From Sporomusa sp. (GTDB lineage: Bacteria; Bacillota_C; Negativicutes; Sporomusales; Sporomusaceae), in assembly GCA_029256645.1 (NCBI GenBank), contig JAQSXM010000249.1, positions 1 through 5,737 on the forward strand: 5,737 bases of DNA, read 5' to 3'. This document shows, piece by piece, positions 1-4,617 of the stretch (its first letter is position 1; every line of letters starts with the position of its first letter). The position numbers were made by a program, and so were the translations under genes. Under the pieces are notes generated by a model. That model searched no databases and was not told the origin of the DNA. It saw only the letters and a list, made by a program, of their open reading frames with translations.

Positions 1-1
1 T

Positions 2-601
2 GTAATGATGCTCCAGGAGTTTAAGATTGATACAACCTCGATTGTCGCTGGCGCCGGTATTATCGGTTTGGCCGTAGGCGTTGGCGCCCAAAGCCTGATC
101 AAAGACTTTATCACAGGTTTTTTTATTATTCTGGAAGACCAGTACGGGGTAGGGGACTATGTAGTGATTGGCGATATGACCGGCACTGTAGAGGAATTGG
201 GCTTTCGTGTTACCAAGCTGCGGGATGGCAATGGCATTCTCCACATCGTACCTAATGGTTCTATTCTTAAGGTGAGCAATTATACCAGAGGTCATATGCA
301 GGCTGTCGTCAATGTGCCTGTACCCTATGAGGCTGATATTGGCGAGATCTTTACCATTCTGGAGGCGGCGTGTATTTCTGTCGGAAAAAGTATGCCAGAG
401 GTGCTGGCAGGCCCCAATGTCGTTGGTGTGGTTGATCTCAAACTGGGAGAGGTGGTTATCCGTATAACTGCCAAAACAGTGCCATTGGAGCAGGTCAAGG
501 TGGAAACGACGTTGCGGCGCCTGATAAAAGAGAAATTCACGGCTGCTAAGATTCCGATTCCCCCGCCTCAAGCTGTAACCACGGGTTCTATGCCTCAATA
601 A
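2..601 (+). CDS. MscS-family mechanosensitive ion channel, 3' part (5' end outside window)
   Basis: This is the C-terminal part of a small-conductance mechanosensitive channel, an inner-membrane heptamer that opens under membrane tension to release solutes after hypo-osmotic shock. The frame is open through the left edge (codon GTA at 2-4), so the Met codons at 5 and 8 are internal and the first membrane helices are missing. Numbering from the Met at 5, residues 12-43 form the Gly/Ala-rich pore helix TM3 with the family pattern GxGAQSLIKDFITGFF. Residues 44-55 give EDQYGVGDYVVI, the start of the beta domain, and residues 80-85 give HIVPNG. An alpha/beta C-terminal domain follows and ends in PIPPPQ, where the family usually has PIPFPQ. 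The last 10 or so residues are a short polar tail. The DUF951 gene starts 24 nt downstream, so the two are probably co-transcribed. The family call is firm; the subtype (YkuT-like is plausible) is not. Confidence 0.93.
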   Translation, partial: VMMLQEFKIDTTSIVAGAGIIGLAVGVGAQSLIKDFITGFFIILEDQYGVGDYVVIGDMTGTVEELGFRVTKLRDGNGILHIVPNGSILKVSNYTRGHMQAVVNVPVPYEADIGEIFTILEAACISVGKSMPEVLAGPNVVGVVDLKLGEVVIRITAKTVPLEQVKVETTLRRLIKEKFTAAKIPIPPPQAVTTGSMPQ

Positions 602-625
602 CAGCGCTTAAAACAGGAGGATGAC

Positions 626-835
626 ATGAACGAGAGATATAACTATAAAATCGGTGAGATTGTCAAAATGAAAAAAAATCATCCTTGTGGTGGTGATCGC
701 TGGGAGATTACCCGTACCGGGATCGATTTTGGCCTAAAATGCCTGCAATGTGGTCGTCAGGTCATGATTCCACGGCCCAAGTTTGAAAAAGGTGTCAAGG
801 CCATTGTACCGGCAGCTCCTCCAGCAGGCAAATAA
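626..835 (+). CDS. DUF951 family small protein (YyzM-like), complete
   Basis: A 69-residue protein of the DUF951 family, whose function I do not know to be established. The family signature is clear: GEIVKMKK at residues 10-17, HPCGGDRWEI at 19-28, a GIDFGLKC stretch at 32-39, then LQCG and VMIPRPKFEK up to residue 55. Cys21, Cys39 and Cys42 (HPCG and CLQC) could form a metal or redox site, but this is inference. The short fold has a basic surface, no signal peptide and no membrane segment, so it should be cytosolic. The Pro/Ala-rich tail (residues 57-69) goes beyond the usual end of the domain. The start at ATG 626 is fixed by AGGAGG at 615-620, 5 nt upstream; the ATG at 621 is out of frame. 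It lies between mscS and ychF, a neighbourhood repeated in many Firmicutes, which suggests a housekeeping role. Confidence 0.94.
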   Translation: MNERYNYKIGEIVKMKKNHPCGGDRWEITRTGIDFGLKCLQCGRQVMIPRPKFEKGVKAIVPAAPPAGK

Positions 836-853
836 TCCAAGATATAGGATTGG

Positions 854-887
854 TATACTTGTATTTCATCCGGCAATATCTTACAAT
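854..887 (+). promoter_or_regulatory. Candidate promoter region upstream of ychF
   Basis: Two -10-like elements lie in the DUF951-ychF gap. One is TACAAT at 882-887 (5 of 6 matches to TATAAT), with only a poor -35 (TTGTAT, 859-864) 17 bp upstream. The other is TATACT at 854-859, preceded by TG at 851-852, which makes an extended -10 that could work without a -35. Neither is strong. The 124-nt gap after DUF951 and the absence of a terminator there allow both read-through from mscS-DUF951 and an independent ychF start. Confidence 0.35.
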
Positions 888-920
888 ATAAAAAGTTAAC
901 TGTTTCTATTTAAACATTCT

Positions 921-939
921 GGCTGGAGATTTATCAGCC
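921..939 (+). other. Small hairpin in the ychF 5' UTR
   Basis: GGCTG at 921-925 pairs with CAGCC at 935-939, with one extra G-T pair inside, leaving a short A/T-rich loop. The stem ends 3 nt before the ychF ribosome binding site (AAGGTGGA, 943-950). It has no T-tract, so it is not an intrinsic terminator. It could stabilise the transcript or affect ribosome loading, or it may be chance. Confidence 0.3.
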
Positions 940-959
940 TTAAAGGTGGAGTAACATTC

Positions 960-2069
960 ATGAGCACTAATCTTGAAGTGGGTATTGTCGGTTTGCCTAA
1001 TGTTGGTAAAAGTACCCTGTTTAATGCCATTACCAAAGCCGGTGCCGAGGCAGCCAACTATCCCTTCTGTACGATTGAACCGAATGTCGGTGTTGTTGAT
1101 GTGCCCGATGATCGCCTGGTAAAGTTGACTGAAATGTATAAACCTAAGCAACGGACTTTACCTGCAGCTATGCGGTTTGTTGACATTGCCGGGCTGGTAC
1201 AGGGAGCAGCCCAGGGTGAAGGGCTTGGCAATAAGTTTCTGTCACATATCCGTCAGGTAGATGCTGTAGCCCAGGTTGTCAGATGTTTTTCCGACGATAA
1301 TATTACCCATGTAGCCGGTAATCTGGACCCGCTACGCGATATTGATATTATTAATACCGAGTTGTGTCTGGCTGACTTGGAAACGGTGGAGAAACGCATT
1401 GATCGTGTCCAAAAAATGCTTAAAGGCGGCGATAAAAAAGCCCAGGCTGAACTTGAGGCGTTGAAAACCGTTCACCAGGCTCTGGCTGATGGCCAGCCGG
1501 CCCGTAGTGTTGTAAATGACGGGGATATGGCAGAACTGCTCAGTGACTTGTTTTTGCTGACGTTAAAGCCTACGTTGTTTGTTGCTAATGTGAGTGAACA
1601 GGAAGCAGCTGACGCCAGTGCTAATCCACATGTGGCTAAAGTGCAAGAATATGCGGCGCGTGAAGGGGCGGAAGTCATTATTGTTTCGGCTAAAGTCGAG
1701 TCAGAGATTGCCGAGCTGCCTGAGGCTGAAGCCTGTGAGTTCTTAGCTGATTTAGGGCTGGCTGAATCCGGACTGGATAAGCTGATTCGGGCAAGCTTTA
1801 AGCTGCTGGGGCTGATGACGTTCTTTACCGCAGGCGAGCAGGAAGTACGGGCCTGGACGATTGTGCGCGGAACTAAAGCACCGCAGGCTGCCGGGAAAAT
1901 CCACAGTGACATTGAGCGTGGTTTCATTAGGGCCGAGATTGTATCATATACTGATTTGATGACAGCAGGCGCTCACAATGCGGCCAAGGAAAAAGGCTGG
2001 GTGCGCCTTGAGGGTAAAGAATATATTATGCAGGACGGCGATGTAACCTATTTTAGATTTAACGTATAG
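960..2069 (+). CDS. ychF: Ribosome-binding ATPase YchF (Obg-family P-loop NTPase), complete
   Basis: YchF is a cytosolic Obg-family NTPase that in studied bacteria prefers ATP, binds ribosomes and is linked to translation and oxidative stress responses. The 369 residues match the usual length of about 363-370. Visible motifs are the P-loop GLPNVGKST at 11-19, the switch I segment FCTIEPN at 36-42, and DIAGLV at 75-80 with a hydrophobic residue where classical GTPases have the catalytic Gln (the HAS-GTPase hallmark). At 210-213 NVSE stands in place of the guanine-specifying NKxD, which fits ATP preference. A helical coiled insert spans about 125-200, and a C-terminal TGS domain runs from about 287 to 366. 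Cys37 in FCTIEPN seems to be the counterpart of the redox-sensitive Cys35 of E. coli YchF. ATG 960 has AAGGTGGA 9 nt upstream. The stop codon is followed directly by a terminator. Confidence 0.98.
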   Translation: MSTNLEVGIVGLPNVGKSTLFNAITKAGAEAANYPFCTIEPNVGVVDVPDDRLVKLTEMYKPKQRTLPAAMRFVDIAGLVQGAAQGEGLGNKFLSHIRQVDAVAQVVRCFSDDNITHVAGNLDPLRDIDIINTELCLADLETVEKRIDRVQKMLKGGDKKAQAELEALKTVHQALADGQPARSVVNDGDMAELLSDLFLLTLKPTLFVANVSEQEAADASANPHVAKVQEYAAREGAEVIIVSAKVESEIAELPEAEACEFLADLGLAESGLDKLIRASFKLLGLMTFFTAGEQEVRAWTIVRGTKAPQAAGKIHSDIERGFIRAEIVSYTDLMTAGAHNAAKEKGWVRLEGKEYIMQDGDVTYFRFNV

Positions 2070-2101
2070 AGAGCGGATACCTGCCGCTCTTTTCCTTTTT
2101 T
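2070..2101 (+). terminator. Rho-independent terminator after ychF
   Basis: A perfect 7-bp stem AGAGCGG (2070-2076) / CCGCTCT (2084-2090), with a 7-nt loop, is followed by TTTCCTTTTTT (2091-2101). The hairpin begins at the base just after the ychF TAG. The T-tract ends exactly where the MFS ribosome binding site begins. The CC interruption in the T-tract may reduce efficiency and allow some read-through. Confidence 0.85.
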
Positions 2102-2114
2102 GGAGGTTATCGGT

Positions 2115-3323
2115 GTGAGTAAGAACCTAAGTACCCCGGTTTTTTTTAACATATCCTTATTAAGCGCCGGGCATTTTTTTAGTGACTTTTATGCTAATTT
2201 CTTGCCGGCACTACTACCGATTGTTATGGTGAAACTGGGACTGTCTCTGACTATGAGTGGAATGCTGGTTATGGTTTATTCGGTAATTTCAAGTGTGTTA
2301 CAGCCTGTCAGCGGTTATATCATTGATAAGCGCGGCTATGCCTGGCTTATTCTTGTTACGACGCCTGTAAGTGCTGTATTTATCTGTTTGTCGGGTTTAG
2401 CGGACAGTAAGTTGGCCTTGTTTTTGCTGGTGGGTTTGGCAGGGCTGGGGTCCTCTGTTTTCCATCCGTTGGCTGCCAGTCTAATGGGCAGAGTGGTAAC
2501 CGCAGAGACGAAGGGGACGGCTATGTCCATTTTTATATTTGGCGGCAATATTGGTTATGCTGTAGCTCCGGCTGTGATCCTGTATCTATTAAGCACTACA
2601 GGTACAGCCAGTCTGTTATGGCTAATCATCCCCGGCCTTCTCGTAACAGGGGCTTCTTACTTGGCCGGTCTGCATAAAGTTGATATTAGTCCGGCAAAGA
2701 CGTGCGCAAGAGATGCGGTTAATGAACAGTTCGAGCCGTGGTATAAATCACGCGGACTTATTCTCCTGAACATTGTGAATGCTCTGCGATCCTGGATGCA
2801 AGTTGCCTTGCCTACCTTTTTGCCTGTGGCATTGGCAGGGGCTGGACAGCCGCCCTCCGTTGCTGCCAGCATGCTTACCGTGTTTTTATTAAGCGGGGCC
2901 TGTGGCGCCCTGTTTGGTGGCTGGCTGGGTGACCGGATCGGCCGTAAAGCCGGTGTTATCGGATCGTTACTATTGTGTTTGCCTGTTACCTATTTGTTTT
3001 TGTGTGATATTAGTCCGTCGTTTGTAAGTTACAGCCTGTTAGCCCTCAGTGGCGCGTTGATTCAAAGCACAGCACCAACCTCGGTTGTTTGGGCCCAGGA
3101 GCTTATTCCCGGAAATGCTGCTATGGCATCTGGTATGATGCTGGGATTGTCTTTTGGGCTGGGGGGGGTTGGTGCGGCGATAACCGGGGGACTGGGAGAT
3201 CACATAGGCATTGAAAGCGCCCTGCTATGGTCGCTGGTTTCCCTTGGTTTAGCCCTTATACTGGCGTTTGCTATTCCCCAGCCGGCAAAGAGACCTACTG
3301 GTAATCAAATCTTGAACATTTAA
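2115..3323 (+). CDS. MFS transporter, fosmidomycin-resistance (Fsr)-like exporter
   Basis: A 402-residue integral membrane protein of the major facilitator superfamily with about 12 hydrophobic segments, in the normal length range. Closest by eye is the Fsr group: an N-terminal H20-x3-D24 in helix 1, LQPVSGYIIDKRG at 62-74 (motif A of the first half), and GSSVFHP at 112-118, a strong Fsr-type signature. GGNIGYAVAP follows in helix 5, and GGWLGDRIGRK at 268-278 repeats motif A in the second half. This suggests a proton-driven exporter of a small molecule; the substrate cannot be read from the sequence. I chose GTG 2115 because TGGAGG (2101-2106) sits 8 nt upstream; the in-frame TTG at 2100 would lie within that site. 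The gene stands alone between a terminator and the rpsF promoter, so it interrupts the usual ychF-rpsF neighbourhood. It contains T8, T7 and G8 tracts. Confidence is high for MFS and moderate for the Fsr subgroup. Confidence 0.93.
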   Translation: MSKNLSTPVFFNISLLSAGHFFSDFYANFLPALLPIVMVKLGLSLTMSGMLVMVYSVISSVLQPVSGYIIDKRGYAWLILVTTPVSAVFICLSGLADSKLALFLLVGLAGLGSSVFHPLAASLMGRVVTAETKGTAMSIFIFGGNIGYAVAPAVILYLLSTTGTASLLWLIIPGLLVTGASYLAGLHKVDISPAKTCARDAVNEQFEPWYKSRGLILLNIVNALRSWMQVALPTFLPVALAGAGQPPSVAASMLTVFLLSGACGALFGGWLGDRIGRKAGVIGSLLLCLPVTYLFLCDISPSFVSYSLLALSGALIQSTAPTSVVWAQELIPGNAAMASGMMLGLSFGLGGVGAAITGGLGDHIGIESALLWSLVSLGLALILAFAIPQPAKRPTGNQILNI

Positions 3324-3342
3324 TATTTAGTTGGTAATTTTC

Positions 3343-3372
3343 TTGCATTTGTGAGACAACTAGTGCTATAAT
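3343..3372 (+). promoter_or_regulatory. Strong sigma-A-type promoter of the rpsF operon
   Basis: The -35 is TTGCAT (3343-3348), followed by an 18-bp spacer and a perfect TATAAT (3367-3372). A TG at 3364-3365 gives an extended -10 (TGCTATAAT). Transcription should start near 3379, giving a leader of about 93 nt before rpsF. Inside the spacer, TTGT (3349-3352) and ACAA (3356-3359) form a small dyad, too short to call an operator. Confidence 0.85.
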
Positions 3373-3395
3373 AATTTAGTCGCAATGATATATAT

Positions 3396-3453
3396 GTGAC
3401 ATGGTTTTGTTTTTCAAAACCTTCCCTGCTCCCGTAAGGGGAGCCAATAGTCC
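3396..3453 (+). promoter_or_regulatory. Structured rpsF leader, candidate S6:S18 autoregulatory RNA
   Basis: Two stems are visible between the promoter and the ribosome binding site. GGTTTTG (3403-3409) pairs with CAAAACC (3415-3421) around a T5 loop. GCTCCC (3428-3433) pairs with GGGAGC (3439-3444). An alternative imperfect outer stem could join GACATGG (3398-3404) to CCAATAGTC (3444-3452), enclosing the second hairpin and competing with the first. A CCG lies at 3432-3434. Leaders of rpsF operons in many bacteria carry an S6:S18-binding structure with a conserved unpaired CCG, by which the protein pair represses its own mRNA. Position and gene content fit that model. I could not confirm the fold against the consensus, so the structure is seen but the function is inferred. 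Confidence 0.5.
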
Positions 3454-3454
3454 A

Positions 3455-3468
3455 AAGGAGGAGGTGAT
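3455..3468 (+). promoter_or_regulatory. Very strong, doubled Shine-Dalgarno site of rpsF
   Basis: AAGGAGGAGGTGAT contains two overlapping registers that match the 16S 3' end: AAGGAGG (3455-3461) and AGGAGGTGAT (3459-3468). The second is a ten-base match to the anti-Shine-Dalgarno complement. It places the core GGAGG 7 nt before GTG 3472 and so fixes that start. Confidence 0.85.
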
Positions 3469-3471
3469 TTC

Positions 3472-3756
3472 GTGAGAAAATACGAAGTCGTGATTATCGT
3501 TAAGCCTAATGACGAAGAGGTTACTAATGCAACTATTGCCAAGTTCGAGAACATTATTAAGAACACTGGCGGCACAATCGACAAGGTTGACCGTTGGGGC
3601 AAAAAGCGTCTGGCTTATGAAGTAAAAGATTTCATGGAAGGGTATTATACCCTGATTAACTTCACTGCTGAGCCAGCTACTGTATTTGAACTGGAACGTG
3701 TGCTGAAGATTACCGATGAAATTCTTAAACACATGGTTATTAGATTGGAAGACTAA
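3472..3756 (+). CDS. rpsF: 30S ribosomal protein S6
   Basis: S6 is a small-subunit protein that binds the central domain of 16S rRNA as a heterodimer with S18, encoded two genes downstream. The 94 residues match the family length of about 95. The N-terminal strand RKYEVVIIVKP (2-12), the helix with KFENIIKNTGG (24-34), the conserved DRWGKKRLAYEV (40-51), the EGYYTLINF strand and the C-terminal helix ending LKHMVIRLED are all typical of the ferredoxin-like fold. There is no long acidic or Glu-repeat tail of the kind seen in E. coli. It starts with GTG, fixed by the strong ribosome binding site upstream, and follows a dedicated promoter and leader. ssb follows after 27 nt, in the classic rpsF-ssb-rpsR order. 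Confidence 0.98.
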   Translation: MRKYEVVIIVKPNDEEVTNATIAKFENIIKNTGGTIDKVDRWGKKRLAYEVKDFMEGYYTLINFTAEPATVFELERVLKITDEILKHMVIRLED

Positions 3757-3783
3757 TTTTGTAGCCAGGAGGTGTGAGGATAT

Positions 3784-4182
3784 ATGAATAAAGTCATCCT
3801 TGTCGGCCGCTTGGCGCAAGATCCGGAAGTGAGATATACCCAAAGCGGCAAAGCAGTTGCTTCCTTTTCGCTGGCTGTCAATCGATTTGGTGGTGGCGCT
3901 CAGGGGCAAAATAATGCTGATTTTATCCCGGTTGTAGCCTGGGAGAAACTGGCCGAGACATGTGGTAATAACCTCACTAAAGGCCAGAGGGTATTGGTCG
4001 AGGGCCGTCTGCAGATTCGCTCATATGAAGCCAATGATGGACAGAAACGTCGCATCGCCGAAGTGGTGGCGCAGTCCATCGAATTCCTGGAACGTAAACA
4101 GGCGTCAAGTGGTGACGCTGGGAATATAGATGTAAATTCGTTCGGCAAAGATGTCTTCCCTGATGAGGAAATACCGTTTTAA
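3784..4182 (+). CDS. ssb: Single-stranded DNA-binding protein SSB
   Basis: SSB coats single-stranded DNA in replication, repair and recombination and recruits partner proteins through its C-terminal tip. Residues 1-105 form the OB fold: MNKVILVGRLAQDPEVRYT at the start, then VASFSLAVNR (25-34), DFIPVVAWEKLAE (46-58) with stacking aromatics Phe47 and Trp53, and KGQRVLVEGRLQIRSYE (66-82). The tip DEEIPF (127-132) is the acidic interaction motif. At 132 residues the protein is short compared with about 170 for B. subtilis SsbA, because the linker (about 106-126) has only some 20 residues and lacks Gly/Gln repeats. ATG 3784 has AGGAGGTG (3767-3774) at a rather long distance, with GAGGA (3776-3780) closer. 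Position in the S6/S18 operon marks it as the housekeeping SSB. Confidence 0.97.
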   Translation: MNKVILVGRLAQDPEVRYTQSGKAVASFSLAVNRFGGGAQGQNNADFIPVVAWEKLAETCGNNLTKGQRVLVEGRLQIRSYEANDGQKRRIAEVVAQSIEFLERKQASSGDAGNIDVNSFGKDVFPDEEIPF

Positions 4183-4197
4183 AAGGGGGGTAAACAA

Positions 4198-4434
4198 ATG
4201 GCTATGAAACGTGAAAGAGGCCGTAAACCTAAGAAAAAAGTTTGCAGCTTTTGTGTTGATAAAGTAAGCTCTATTGACTACAAAGATCTTCCCAAATTGC
4301 GCCGGTACACCACCGAGCGGGGCAAAATTCTGCCACGCCGCATTTCTGGTAACTGCGCCAAACATCAACGTCAAATGACATTAGCTGTTAAACGCGCTCG
4401 TAATATCGCTCTTCTGCCGTTTACTGCAGAATAA
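4198..4434 (+). CDS. rpsR: 30S ribosomal protein S18 (zinc-ligand, C+ form)
   Basis: S18 is the partner of S6 in the platform of the 30S subunit. The protein has 78 residues, the normal size, with a basic N-terminus ([11 protein letters not shown]) and the conserved blocks [12 protein letters not shown] (26-37), [12 protein letters not shown] (40-51) and [18 protein letters not shown]. Cys16, Cys19, Cys53 and His56 (CSFC and CAKH) form a four-ligand set of the zinc-binding C+ type. Some bacteria also have cysteine-free paralogues used when zinc is scarce; none is seen here. ATG 4198 is supported by AAGGGGGG (4183-4190) 7 nt upstream; Met3 is an unlikely alternative. The gap from ssb is 15 nt. 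It is the last gene of the operon, followed by a strong terminator. Confidence 0.98.
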   Translation: MAMKRERGRKPKKKVCSFCVDKVSSIDYKDLPKLRRYTTERGKILPRRISGNCAKHQRQMTLAVKRARNIALLPFTAE

Positions 4435-4452
4435 ACAGACGATAATAGTTCC

Positions 4453-4495
4453 AAAAGAGTAAGATGCCTTCTAGGAGGGCGTCTTACTCTTTTTT
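4453..4495 (+). terminator. Strong Rho-independent terminator of the rpsF-ssb-rpsR operon
   Basis: AAAAGAGTAAGA (4453-4464) pairs with TCTTACTCTTTT (4482-4493). The stem continues inward through TGCCTTC (4465-4471) with GAGGGCG (4475-4481), including two G-T pairs, to a 3-nt loop TAG. The result is a stem of about 19 pairs followed by T's to 4495. The outer A-T arms make it roughly symmetric, so it could also stop transcription arriving from the other strand. Confidence 0.95.
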
Positions 4496-4617
4496 GTTTG
4501 GCAAAAAAGGAATATGTTAAGCATCATGGAATATATATCCATGTTAAATATTGGTGCAGGCTGGACATGGCTCAACAGGAATGTCTGGCAGGCTGAGTAC
4601 CTGGGGAGGATGAATCT
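4496..4617 (+). promoter_or_regulatory. Intergenic region before the sensor gene, with inverted repeats
   Basis: This 122-nt gap must hold the promoter of the sensor gene, because a strong terminator closes the operon upstream. No clear promoter is seen. TTGGCA (4498-4503) is a good -35, but the best element at 18 bp is CATCAT (4522-4527), which is weak. A 6-bp inverted repeat CATGGA (4525-4530) / TCCATG (4538-4543) flanks ATATATA, and ATGTTAA is repeated directly at 4514-4520 and 4541-4547; these could be a regulator site. Downstream, GCTGGACAT (4560-4568) can pair with ATGTCTGGC (4581-4589), allowing G-T pairs, as a leader hairpin without a T-tract. Confidence 0.35.

Noticed and set aside
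5..10. ATG codons at 5 and 8 as a true start of the MscS gene.
   Set aside because: The frame is open to the left edge, no ribosome binding site can be seen, and the protein would lack the first membrane helices of the family.
1472..1927. Long open frame of 151 codons on the - strand within ychF.
   Set aside because: It is the antisense of a well conserved gene, has no ribosome binding site and gives a Ser/Ala-rich product typical of a shadow frame.
2100..2102. TTG at 2100 as the start of the MFS gene.
   Set aside because: It overlaps the terminator T-tract and the TGGAGG site itself; GTG 2115 is placed correctly, 8 nt behind that site.
3403..3421. GGTTTTG/CAAAACC hairpin considered as a terminator of the MFS gene.
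   Set aside because: It lies downstream of the strong rpsF promoter and has no T-tract after the stem, so it fits a leader structure better.
3376..3909. Open frame of 177 codons on the - strand across the rpsF leader, rpsF and the start of ssb.
   Set aside because: It covers two certain genes and their promoter and leader region on the other strand and resembles no known family.
4556..4595. Direct repeat GCAGGCTG at 4556-4563 and 4588-4595, considered as a CRISPR-like or iteron repeat.
   Set aside because: Only two copies of 8 bases exist, with no further units, so there is no array.
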